Shown: positions 16,883 to 24,675 of the stretch, piece by piece
Layout of the letters: every line of letters starts with the position of its first letter
Position numbering within the stretch: position 1 is the first letter of the stretch
Assembly: GCA_934230325.1 (NCBI GenBank)
Contig: CAKQEP010000013.1
Span: 1 to 32,607 of the forward strand
Length of the DNA stretch: 32,607 bases
Reading direction: 5' to 3'
Origin: an uncultured Clostridia bacterium
Lineage (GTDB): Bacteria; Bacillota; Clostridia; Christensenellales; CAG-314
Notes under the pieces: model-generated
What the model was told of the DNA's origin: nothing
Database searches by the model: none
The model's input: the letters and a program-made list of their open reading frames with translations, nothing else
Program-made: the position numbers and the translations under genes

Positions 16883-19800
16883 ATGAAAAGACAAAAATTG
16901 TTGTTGACTGTTCTTTTGATTTTTGTGTTTGCGTTCACAATCGGTTTGGCGTCCTGCGCCAAAAAGGTTGAGAAGGTCAAACTCAACAAAGAAACAGTCA
17001 CTCTCGACAAAGGCGCAACGACAACGTTGGTTGCGACCGTCACGCCGGAAGGCTCTAAAGCGACGCTTACGTGGGAAACGAGCGACGAAGCAAAAGTTAT
17101 GCTCACCCCGTCAGAAGACGGACTTTCCTGCAAAGTTACGGCTGTTGCCAAAGGCATGGCTACCGTTACGGTAAAAGCAGGGGAAGGCATTTCTTCCAAG
17201 TGCGAAGTTACCGTGACGGACACGCAAGGTGACGCGGTAGCGGCGCTCAAAGCGGCAAAAGACGCCAAAAAGGCAGAAATCGACGCAATTTTCGCTAACT
17301 ATAAGGAAGCGGACTACACGCCGGAAAACTGGTTGGAAATCAAAAAGATAAAAGACCAAGCCAAAGCGGACATCAACGCATTGACCACAGTAGCGTCTGT
17401 CAACGCATTTGACAAGAAAGCGGTAGAGGACAAGATGGCGGCGATCAAGACCATAGCGCAGCAGGCAGAAGACGCGCTTGTCGTAGCGAAAGACGCCAAA
17501 AAGGCAGAAATCGACCAACTCCTCAAAAACTATAAAGAAGCGGACTACACGACAGAAAACTGGACGGCGTTGCAAAAACTTGCAGTTGACGCAAAAACCG
17601 AAATTTCCGGTTACGCACAACTTTCTCAAGTAGAAAACTTTGATTTGAATGCGCTTAAAGCAAAAATGGACGCAATCAAGACCATAGCGCAACAAGGTGA
17701 CGACCAAGAGCAGGCTCTTGCGGCGGCAAAAGCGGCAAAAATAGAACAAATCAACGCAATCAAGGCAGAAGCCAAATACGGTAGCGACAATTACGTAGCG
17801 GAGGACTTTACTGCGCTGCAAAAAGTCTTTACGGACGCGATAGCGGCAGTCAACGCGCTGACCGACAAAGCGGCGGTAGAGAGTTATGACCTTGCGGCAG
17901 TACGCGCAAGCGCAGACGCTATTGTCACCAAAAACGGGAGAAGGGACGCTCTCAAAGCAGAGTTGAAAGCGAGAATAGATTCTCTTGTCAGCGGTGAAAC
18001 CCCGATGTTTAAAGCCGAAGATTACGAAGCGGAAGACTGGACCACAATCACCGAAAAAATAGCCGAAGCAAAATCCACAGTAGATGCGTTTACCACGTAC
18101 GAAGAAGCAGTCGCCTATTCTTTTGAAGATTTTAAAGCAGAACTTGACGCAATACCCGACAAAGACGCGCGTCTGCAACAAGCAAAGGAAGCCAAAATCG
18201 GCGTGATTAAAGGTTGGACAGACAGCGAAACGGCTATTTACAATCAAGCGGATTACGAAGATTTTGACTGGAATACTCTCAACGACAAAATTAAACTTGC
18301 AACAACAACCATAAACAATTATGAAACCCTTGCAGAAGTCAATGCTTACGATTTGGAGGCGTTAAAAGCAGAGCTCGACGCCATACCCACAAAAGCAGAC
18401 AGACTTGAAGAAGGCAAGAAAGAAAAACTTGCAGAAATCGAAGCGGCAGTGATTGCTCTCAACCTTAAAGAAGAAGATTACGAAGCAGACGACTGGAAGA
18501 TGATCCAAAAGACGATAAGCGAAGCGAAAGAAACCGTAAATGGTTATACGCTGTTATCTGACGTCAACGCTTTTATCGTAAGAGTTCAAATCACAGAAAA
18601 AATCAACGCTATCAAGTCTTTAAGGAGCGTTAAAGACGCCAAAATCGCAGAAATCCAAGCCGTTAAAGAAAACTATCCCGTTGCAAACTTTACAGCGGAA
18701 GAAAACGGCAAAATCGATAAACACATTGCCGACGCAGTAGCGGCTGTCAACGCATGCACGACAAAAGCGGCTGTCAACGCTTTGACCGCCGAACCCGTCA
18801 AAACCGCAATCGATGCCGACGTAGCGACGTGGCTCAAAGCGGCAAAAGAAGCGGCGAAACAAAGAATAGAAACTGCGTTTGCCACTTCCTACCCCGAGTC
18901 AAACTACTTTGCGGAAGAATATCCTCAAATCACCGCAATCAAGACGGCTAAACTTGCCGCGCTGGAAGAATGCACCACAACGGTAGCGTTCAACGCTTTC
19001 GCTCTTACGGAAGAAGATATTGCAAAGTTGGACGCAGTTAAGACAATGGCTCAAATAGCAGAAGCGAAGATAGGCGAAACGTACTATCGCGTCTTTGCTC
19101 AAGCCTTACAAGCGGCTGTAGCAGACGACACCATCGTTCTCAACAACGACGTCACGATTACCGCTATAATTAAAGTTGACAAAAACTTGACGCTTGACCT
19201 TAACGAAAAAACGTTGACTCGCGAAAACAACTGGCTTATGCAAGTTGTTAACGGTAAATTCGTTGTTAAAAACGGTAACCTTGTTGCAACATACGGTATC
19301 AGCGTTGACGGAGCTACTTCCGAAGCGCATTTTGTAAACGTTAAATTTACCGCTCAAAAGAGAACGGCGCAAGTGATAAACGATGCAAAACTTTTCATCA
19401 TTCAAGGCAGCGTATTCACCACTACCGGCGAAGGACTCACCGAAAATGAAGATGGTAGCGAACCTACGGTATATGTAGAAAAGGGTACTTTTGAAATTAC
19501 AAACAGTACTTTGGTAAAGAGCACTACGAGAGGTTTCGTATTGTCCGGCAACGGTAATTTCAACAACGTTGTTACGCTCAAACTTGACGGCGCAACAGTT
19601 AAAGGCAGCGAAATTGCAATCTATATGCCCAACGCCGAAACTTTGACTATTGCCGATTCTATGATAGAAGGTCAAGCAGGCGTTTATATCAAGAGCGGCA
19701 CGACCACGATAAGCGGCAACACCACAATCAAATCGTTGCTTGCAGAAAAAGTACCTTTTGAACATAGCGGAAACGGCGCAGCGGCAACGGGCGACGCGCT

Positions 19801-21952
19801 TATTATCGAGGCTTGCGGTTATCCCGGCGGCAATCCCATAGTCAATATCAACGGCGGTACGTTTGTGACCACCGACGAAACGGCTTGCGGAGTTGCTTAC
19901 TATGTATGGAACAAACCCGAAACGACCGACGACAACAAAGCGACCATCACTATCGGCACGGAAGTAATCGTCAACCAAAAACTTGCGTTTACGGAAAACG
20001 TTTGCGCAACGGGCTATACAGTTTCTTCTATGACGGTAAACGGCAACGTCGTTTACAAAATCGTTGCGGAAACGAGCGCGGCAGAAATGCCTTATACCGT
20101 CAACGACATAGTTGTCAATGATGCGGAAAGCCTTTACGCAATGATAGAGGTTTTTGAAGGCGAAGCGACCATAAAATTGAACAGCGACGTCACGATAAAC
20201 CAACCGTTTGTTGTTAACGGCGGCAACATTACAATCGACCTTAACGGCAAAACTTTGACTTCCAACCCGGAAGCGACGGTTGCCGCGACGGAAAACTATG
20301 CGCTTGTCGTTAAAGACGGCACGGTCAACTTTGTTGACAACGGCGCAACCAAAGGTAAAATCGAAGGTTTGAGAGGCGTAAAAGTAGAATCTGCTAATGC
20401 CGTAGTCAATTTTTCGAGCGTAGATATCAAAACAACCCAACGTTGCATAGGTCTTTACAACGGCGGTAAAGTTGTTGTCAACGCCGGTACGTTTGAATCT
20501 ACCGGAGAAGACGATAACGAATCCACAATCTGCGTATTTGCTGGTACTCTCGAAGTTACTAATGCGACGATAAAAAGAACGGCAATGCACGGTATGGCTA
20601 TCAGCACAAACGGCAATGCATCGTCAATCGCGACTGTCACGCTCACAAACGCCAGAATATACGGCGGTGAAATCAGCGTATACAAACCCGACGGCGGCAC
20701 CCTCACGATAAACGGCGGTTTTATTAGCGGCGGCACTGGTCTTTATATCAAAGGCGGTACTGCAGTTGTCGATGGCGTCCATGTTAGTGGCGAACTTGCA
20801 GAAAGCGTTCCTTACGGATTTTATGGTAACGGCGCAACGGCAACGGGCGATGCAGTTGTAATCGAGGCTTGCAATTATCCCGGCGGTTTCCCCAACGTCA
20901 AGGTCAAAGGCGCATTTACTTCAAATGTAAGCGCAACAATCGGATTCGGCGCATACGGAATCGCTTACTATCAACAAGCGCCCGAGCACAATGCAACCGT
21001 TTCTGTAGAAGATGATATCTTGGTAGCAACGAGAATCAACGACAACCTTGCAGCCATTTTGGGTAAAGCAGCCACCGTCAAAGGTTATGCATACAATACT
21101 CTTGCAACGGCAGTCGAAAAAGCGGAAAACGGCGCTACGATTACCTTTGTAAACAACGTTGAAACCACCGCTTATACGGCAGTTGAAAAGAATCTTACTT
21201 TTGACCTTAACGGCAAAACTTTGACTTCTACCGGCGGCGGATTCGATATCGGTAACAAAACGGCTGATGTCGTAGTAGTATTCAAAAACGGTACGATAAA
21301 CACCGTGAGAAGTTGCATTTGGGCGCAAAACGGCGCAAAAGTCACTGTCGAAAAAGATGTTGTGCTTAGTATTTCCGGCACTTATGCAGGTAGCACGGGT
21401 ATTACGGTAGAAGACAACGGCACTGCTTTGATATTCAACGGCAAACTTACCGCTGCAAACGAAACCGAACTTGGCATAAGCGGTATCGGCAATGCTTTCG
21501 ATATGGGTTATTCCATCACAATCGGCGCAACGGCAGAAATCACAGGCGCGGAAGTCGGCGTTTACAACCCCACTTCTACCTTGACGATAGAGGCGGGCGC
21601 AAAAATCACCGCTAAAACCGCAGTGTACATCAAAGGCGGCACAAACATTATCAAAGGCGGCACGTTTACGAGCAATCTCGCAACGGCAGTATCCTTCACG
21701 CATAACACCAACGGCGCAAATGCGACGGGCGATGCAGTTGTAATAGAAGCTTGCGATTATCCCGGTGAAAAACCCACCGTTGAAATTCAAGGCGGAATGT
21801 TTAGTTGTGCGGCGGAAAGCGCATACGGAATTGCTTACTATCAACAAGCACCCGAGCACAATGCTAAAGAAATTACGATTGCCGATAGTCTTATGACTTA
21901 TGTCAGCCCCGCATTGAAAGCGTTCATTGACGCTCAAGGCGACGGCGAATAA
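16883..21952 (+). CDS. Large multidomain lipoprotein: Big2-like domain, eight FIVAR-like repeats, three beta-helix modules
   Basis: 1689 residues. The signal peptide has lipobox L-A-S-C (Cys25), so it is membrane-anchored and extracellular. Residues about 30-115 resemble a bacterial Ig-like (Big2) domain (V-K-L-N-K-E-T-V-T-L-D-K-G-A-T...). Residues about 118-725 hold eight helical repeats of about 75 residues with a Y-x-x-E-x-W core and a closing A-I-K-T/A-I-P, like FIVAR spacers. Residues about 730-1689 form three homologous modules rich in short beta strands (D-L-N-G-K-T-L-T, then G-T-x-x-x-x-x), as in right-handed beta-helices. Each has an A-T-G-D-A-V/L-V/I-I-E-A-C-x-Y-P-G block (starting at residues 968, 1320 and 1614) followed by G-V/I-A-Y-Y. 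Likely a stalk (FIVAR) carrying beta-helix heads, perhaps glycan-binding or adhesive. I see no catalytic residues that would make it a lyase. Ends without any further anchor; a terminator follows. Confidence 0.88.
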   Translation: MKRQKLLLTVLLIFVFAFTIGLASCAKKVEKVKLNKETVTLDKGATTTLVATVTPEGSKATLTWETSDEAKVMLTPSEDGLSCKVTAVAKGMATVTVKAGEGISSKCEVTVTDTQGDAVAALKAAKDAKKAEIDAIFANYKEADYTPENWLEIKKIKDQAKADINALTTVASVNAFDKKAVEDKMAAIKTIAQQAEDALVVAKDAKKAEIDQLLKNYKEADYTTENWTALQKLAVDAKTEISGYAQLSQVENFDLNALKAKMDAIKTIAQQGDDQEQALAAAKAAKIEQINAIKAEAKYGSDNYVAEDFTALQKVFTDAIAAVNALTDKAAVESYDLAAVRASADAIVTKNGRRDALKAELKARIDSLVSGETPMFKAEDYEAEDWTTITEKIAEAKSTVDAFTTYEEAVAYSFEDFKAELDAIPDKDARLQQAKEAKIGVIKGWTDSETAIYNQADYEDFDWNTLNDKIKLATTTINNYETLAEVNAYDLEALKAELDAIPTKADRLEEGKKEKLAEIEAAVIALNLKEEDYEADDWKMIQKTISEAKETVNGYTLLSDVNAFIVRVQITEKINAIKSLRSVKDAKIAEIQAVKENYPVANFTAEENGKIDKHIADAVAAVNACTTKAAVNALTAEPVKTAIDADVATWLKAAKEAAKQRIETAFATSYPESNYFAEEYPQITAIKTAKLAALEECTTTVAFNAFALTEEDIAKLDAVKTMAQIAEAKIGETYYRVFAQALQAAVADDTIVLNNDVTITAIIKVDKNLTLDLNEKTLTRENNWLMQVVNGKFVVKNGNLVATYGISVDGATSEAHFVNVKFTAQKRTAQVINDAKLFIIQGSVFTTTGEGLTENEDGSEPTVYVEKGTFEITNSTLVKSTTRGFVLSGNGNFNNVVTLKLDGATVKGSEIAIYMPNAETLTIADSMIEGQAGVYIKSGTTTISGNTTIKSLLAEKVPFEHSGNGAAATGDALIIEACGYPGGNPIVNINGGTFVTTDETACGVAYYVWNKPETTDDNKATITIGTEVIVNQKLAFTENVCATGYTVSSMTVNGNVVYKIVAETSAAEMPYTVNDIVVNDAESLYAMIEVFEGEATIKLNSDVTINQPFVVNGGNITIDLNGKTLTSNPEATVAATENYALVVKDGTVNFVDNGATKGKIEGLRGVKVESANAVVNFSSVDIKTTQRCIGLYNGGKVVVNAGTFESTGEDDNESTICVFAGTLEVTNATIKRTAMHGMAISTNGNASSIATVTLTNARIYGGEISVYKPDGGTLTINGGFISGGTGLYIKGGTAVVDGVHVSGELAESVPYGFYGNGATATGDAVVIEACNYPGGFPNVKVKGAFTSNVSATIGFGAYGIAYYQQAPEHNATVSVEDDILVATRINDNLAAILGKAATVKGYAYNTLATAVEKAENGATITFVNNVETTAYTAVEKNLTFDLNGKTLTSTGGGFDIGNKTADVVVVFKNGTINTVRSCIWAQNGAKVTVEKDVVLSISGTYAGSTGITVEDNGTALIFNGKLTAANETELGISGIGNAFDMGYSITIGATAEITGAEVGVYNPTSTLTIEAGAKITAKTAVYIKGGTNIIKGGTFTSNLATAVSFTHNTNGANATGDAVVIEACDYPGEKPTVEIQGGMFSCAAESAYGIAYYQQAPEHNAKEITIADSLMTYVSPALKAFIDAQGDGE
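20951..21864 (+). repeat. DNA-level repeats between beta-helix modules 2 and 3
   Basis: The 44-base segment at 20951-20994 recurs at 21821-21864 with two silent differences. The preceding A-T-G-D-A block (about 20843 and 21723) is also nearly identical at DNA level. This points to a recent module duplication or gene conversion inside the lipoprotein gene. Confidence 0.8.
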
Positions 21953-22020
21953 TCGTAAAAAAACGACCTTTGTTGACTGATACGGTTACAAAACCCGTTT
22001 TACAATCAAACACAACAAAC

Positions 22021-22051
22021 AAAAGGCGGCACAAAATAGTGCCGCCTTTTT
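22021..22051 (+). terminator. Strong, probably bidirectional terminator
   Basis: A perfect 12-bp stem AAAAGGCGGCAC/GTGCCGCCTTTT (22021-22032 and 22039-22050) with a 6-base loop AAAATA, then T. The A-run on one side and T-run on the other allow use from either strand; the + strand use ends the lipoprotein transcript. Confidence 0.85.
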
Positions 22052-22103
22052 ACTCGCAAAACCAACGACAAAACTATCCCTAATATTTAAAGAGGGGAGT
22101 ATA

Positions 22104-22156
22104 TCATTACGGGCAAACTGCCGCCGCATAGTCGTGGCAAGACAATCGGAAGATGT
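22104..22156. repeat. Possible degenerate dispersed intergenic repeat
   Basis: TCATTAC at 22104 followed by GTCGTGGCAA and ATCGGAAGATGT (22131-22156) resembles the TCATTGCGAG...CGTGGCAATC type of dispersed palindromic intergenic element seen in many bacterial genomes. It is recognised by eye only. No coding function is apparent. Confidence 0.35.
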
Positions 22157-22222
22157 CAAAAAAAACTGCAAACACAAAAGCGTTACGCCTTTCACCCTAT
22201 ATTTTTCGATAGTTGCAAACGA

Positions 22223-22251
22223 TTGTAAAAAAATCTTTTTTAGTGTATAAT
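22223..22251 (+). promoter_or_regulatory. Promoter of the esterase gene
   Basis: TTGTAA (22223-22228), a 17-base spacer and TATAAT (22246-22251). The ATG at 22250 overlaps the -10 box, so translation must begin at the downstream ATG 22268. Confidence 0.7.
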
Positions 22252-22267
22252 GTTGTCGGGTGATTTT

Positions 22268-23026
22268 ATGGCATTGTTTAATATAAAATTTTATTCTCAC
22301 GTTACTCATATTCCGCAAAACGCGGTTGTATTTTTGCCCGACCGCCGCAAATTTGACGGCAATTCCGACCTTAAAGTGTTGTGGCTTTTGCACGGAATGT
22401 GCGCCGTTGCGAGCGACTGGATACAACTTACTCGCATTACGGAATACGCGCAGGAGGCGGGTATTGCCGTCGTTATGCCCGACTGCGGAAACAGTTATTA
22501 CGCCGACATGCGGCACGGCGCCAAGTACGAAACGTATTTTGTCAACGAGCTTATGCCAAACGTTAACGCGTGGTTTGGTTTTAGCGCAAAAAAGAGCAAA
22601 AACGCCGTAGCGGGCGCGAGTATGGGAGCGTTTGCCGCAGTAAAACTTGCCTTAAAAACGGGTTTGTTTGGCGCGGTGGGAAGTTTGTCTGCTCCGATGG
22701 ATTTGCATACGGCAGTTTCTTCGCTCACCGACAAGTTTAAAGATTGCAGGCAAAAGTTCTTTTCGCTTGCGTACGGCGACCTCGACCGTTTTGAGCGTTG
22801 CGACGACAACGTTGTCAATCTTTTGCCGCGCGCAAAGGATTTGCCGATGTTTTTGTATTGCGGACGCCTTGACGCGCTGTACAAAATCAACTGCGATATG
22901 TACAAAAAGTTTTTGGACAGCGGCGCTGAAGTCGTTTTTTGCGAAGACGACGGCGACCACACGTGGAAAAGTTGGGACGCTCGGTTGCCCGATATGATAA
23001 ACTTTTTGTCCGCAAAACTTGATTGA
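22268..23026 (+). CDS. Alpha/beta-hydrolase esterase of the tributyrin esterase / esterase D type
   Basis: 252 residues. An alpha/beta-hydrolase with the oxyanion loop segment L-W-L-L-H-G-M (about residue 40), the nucleophile Ser118 in G-A-S-M-G, Asp202 in C-G-R-L-D-A-L-Y, and His231 in D-G-D-H-T-W, which complete the catalytic triad. This layout fits the putative-esterase family (EstA/esterase D, acetyl or feruloyl esterases). It probably hydrolyses small acyl esters such as those on sugars; the exact substrate cannot be read from sequence. No signal peptide, so cytoplasmic. The start ATG 22268 is preceded by GGGTGAT (RBS-like) and follows the predicted transcript start by about 10 bases. 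It lies 27 bases ahead of the metK promoter with no terminator recognised between, so read-through into the metK riboswitch is possible. Confidence 0.87.
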   Translation: MALFNIKFYSHVTHIPQNAVVFLPDRRKFDGNSDLKVLWLLHGMCAVASDWIQLTRITEYAQEAGIAVVMPDCGNSYYADMRHGAKYETYFVNELMPNVNAWFGFSAKKSKNAVAGASMGAFAAVKLALKTGLFGAVGSLSAPMDLHTAVSSLTDKFKDCRQKFFSLAYGDLDRFERCDDNVVNLLPRAKDLPMFLYCGRLDALYKINCDMYKKFLDSGAEVVFCEDDGDHTWKSWDARLPDMINFLSAKLD

Positions 23027-23052
23027 ATCTTTATTTAGATGCCGTCAAACGC

Positions 23053-23081
23053 TTGACAAAACGCCGCAAACAGCGTATACT
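23053..23081 (+). promoter_or_regulatory. metK promoter
   Basis: TTGACA (23053-23058), a 17-base spacer and TATACT (23076-23081). Predicted transcript start about 23088, a few bases before the first stem of the SAM aptamer. Confidence 0.85.
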
Positions 23082-23096
23082 TATTTCAATATAAAA

Positions 23097-23251
23097 CTCT
23101 ATCAAGAGTGTCGGAGGGACGGACCCTATGATGGCACAGCAACCCTTTCGGTTTTGCCGAAAACGGTGCTAAATTCCGCAGACTCAAACGGTCTGACAGA
23201 TAGGGCGGCAAAAGACGTTTTTTTGTTCCGCCTTATGGCGGGATTTTTTTT
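23097..23251 (+). ncRNA. SAM-I (S-box) riboswitch with transcription terminator
   Basis: The aptamer shows conserved S-box sequence: AAGAGTGTCGGAGGGAC, ACCCTATGA..GGCACAGCAACC, and GGTGCTAAATTCC followed by a CAGACT...GGTCTGACAGATAG ending. P1 pairs 23097-23103 with 23199-23205 (7 bp including one GU). Downstream, TTCCGCC (23226-23232) pairs with GGCGGGA (23237-23243) and is followed by eight T residues: an intrinsic terminator. An antiterminator can form between GGCGG (23204-23208, overlapping the P1 3' arm) and CCGCC (23228-23232). SAM binding should stabilise P1 and turn metK off at the transcriptional level. The aptamer family is well known; the platform pairing is read from this sequence. 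Confidence 0.93.
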
Positions 23252-23343
23252 ATGGGTTTAATGTCGTTGTCGATAGTACAGACAAACGACAAAACAAAAA
23301 GACTTACAAAAATACGATAAAAATTTAAACGAGGTAAAAAAAT

Positions 23344-24522
23344 ATGGCACAAAAAAGATTGTTTACAAGCGAGAGCGTGACGGAAGGTCATCCGGACAAA
23401 ATGTGCGACCAAATAAGCGACGCTATTCTTGACGCTATTTTGGCAAAAGACAAAAACGCGAGAGTTGCGTGCGAAACTATGTGTTTTACGGGGAGCGTGT
23501 TGGTGGCGGGAGAAATATCCACCTGCTGTTACGTAGATATTCCGTCCATAGTACGCGAAACGGTCAAGGAAATCGGTTATACTCGCGCAAAATACGGATT
23601 TGACGGCAACACGTGCGCCGTTTTGGTGAGTATAGACGAGCAAAGCCCCGACATTGCGTTGGGCGTTGACAACAGTAAGGAATACAAAGACGGCGGCGAC
23701 GATATGGACAAGTTTGGCGCGGGGGATCAAGGCATGATGTTTGGTTTTGCCTGCGACGAAACGCCCGAACTCATGCCTTTGGCGCACAGTCTTGCGAGCA
23801 AGATATGCAAAAGGTTGGCGCAGGTTCGCAAAGATGGCGTGTTTGATTATCTTCGTCCGGACGGAAAAGCGCAAGTCACCGTAGAGTACGACGGAGATAA
23901 AATCAAGCGTATAGACACCGTAGTTTTATCCACTCAACACGCGCCGGAAGTCGACCAAAACCGTTTACGCCGCGACATGATAGACGAGGTAATCAAAAAG
24001 GTTGTTCCCGCAAATCTTCTTGACGCCGATACAAAATACCTAATCAACCCGACGGGAAGTTTTGTTATAGGCGGGCCGATGGGTGATACGGGATTGACCG
24101 GTAGAAAAATAATAGTCGATACGTACGGCGGGTACTGCCCTCACGGCGGCGGTTGTTTTAGCGGCAAGGACGTTACAAAGGTGGACAGAAGCGCGGCGTA
24201 TATGTGTAGGTACATCTGCAAAAACATAGTTGCGGCGGGACTTGCAAAAAAGGTAGAAATGCAAGTGAGTTATGCAATAGGCGTCGCAAACCCCGTCAGT
24301 ATCAGCCTAAACTCTTTTGGTACGGGCATAGTTGACGACCAAAAATTGACGGAGTTGGTACGCAAAAACTTTGATATGCGTCCTATGGCGATAATCAAAA
24401 AGTTGGATTTGTTGCGCCCCGTGTACAAACAAACTGCGGCGTACGGACACTTTGGGAGAGAAGGTTTTTCTTGGGAAAAAACCGATATGGCGGCTACGCT
24501 CAAAAGCCAAATCGAGCGTTAA
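23344..24522 (+). CDS. metK: S-adenosylmethionine synthetase (methionine adenosyltransferase)
   Basis: 392 residues, the normal length. Makes S-adenosylmethionine from methionine and ATP, releasing phosphate and pyrophosphate, in the cytoplasm. Family signatures: S-E-S-V-T-E-G-H-P-D-K near the N-terminus (ATP and Mg2+ binding), G-A-G-D-Q-G-M-M-F-G (MetK signature 1), G-G-P-M-G-D-T-G-L-T-G-R-K and G-G-G-C-F-S-G-K-D (signature 2 glycine loop), and a C-terminal Y-G-H-F-G-R motif. ATG 23344 is preceded by GAGG 9 bases upstream. Controlled by the SAM-I riboswitch directly upstream, a textbook feedback loop in Bacillota. A terminator follows, so it is transcribed alone. Confidence 0.97.
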   Translation: MAQKRLFTSESVTEGHPDKMCDQISDAILDAILAKDKNARVACETMCFTGSVLVAGEISTCCYVDIPSIVRETVKEIGYTRAKYGFDGNTCAVLVSIDEQSPDIALGVDNSKEYKDGGDDMDKFGAGDQGMMFGFACDETPELMPLAHSLASKICKRLAQVRKDGVFDYLRPDGKAQVTVEYDGDKIKRIDTVVLSTQHAPEVDQNRLRRDMIDEVIKKVVPANLLDADTKYLINPTGSFVIGGPMGDTGLTGRKIIVDTYGGYCPHGGGCFSGKDVTKVDRSAAYMCRYICKNIVAAGLAKKVEMQVSYAIGVANPVSISLNSFGTGIVDDQKLTELVRKNFDMRPMAIIKKLDLLRPVYKQTAAYGHFGREGFSWEKTDMAATLKSQIER

Positions 24523-24618
24523 TGCCGATTAAGGTCGTCAAACGCGAATTTTTAGATTTTTTTGTCGATTGTCGCGCCCAAAACCTTAAATTGCTTAAAA
24601 AAAACAAAAAAAATTTTT

Positions 24619-24646
24619 AAAAAGCGCATCAAAAAATGCGCTTTTT
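24619..24646 (+). terminator. metK terminator
   Basis: An 11-bp stem AAAAAGCGCAT/ATGCGCTTTTT (24619-24629 and 24636-24646) with the loop CAAAAA. The T-run is part of the 3' arm. It ends only 11 bases before the extended -10 of the next gene. Confidence 0.75.
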
Positions 24647-24657
24647 GCACATAAAAA

Positions 24658-24666
24658 TGGTACAAT
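24658..24666 (+). promoter_or_regulatory. Extended -10 promoter directly before recD2
   Basis: TGGTACAAT: TG, one base, then TACAAT (24661-24666). No good -35 exists because that position is inside the metK terminator stem. The predicted transcript start (about 24672-24674) is only 2-4 bases before the ATG. Confidence 0.55.
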
Positions 24667-24675
24667 AAATAAATA

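Noticed and set aside
17111..18247. Minus-strand ORF (378 codons) opposite the FIVAR-like repeats
   Set aside because: The repeats in its translation mirror the repeats of the sense gene; it carries no independent signal.
19106..20590. Long minus-strand ORF (494 codons) opposite the large lipoprotein
   Set aside because: It is antisense to a clear lipoprotein gene with lipobox, promoter and RBS. Its translation is rich in Cys/Arg/Phe/Tyr with no domain, typical of a shadow frame.
21986..22516. Minus-strand ORF covering the terminator, a repeat-like segment and the start of the esterase
   Set aside because: It spans an intrinsic terminator and a real promoter and has no RBS or known domain.
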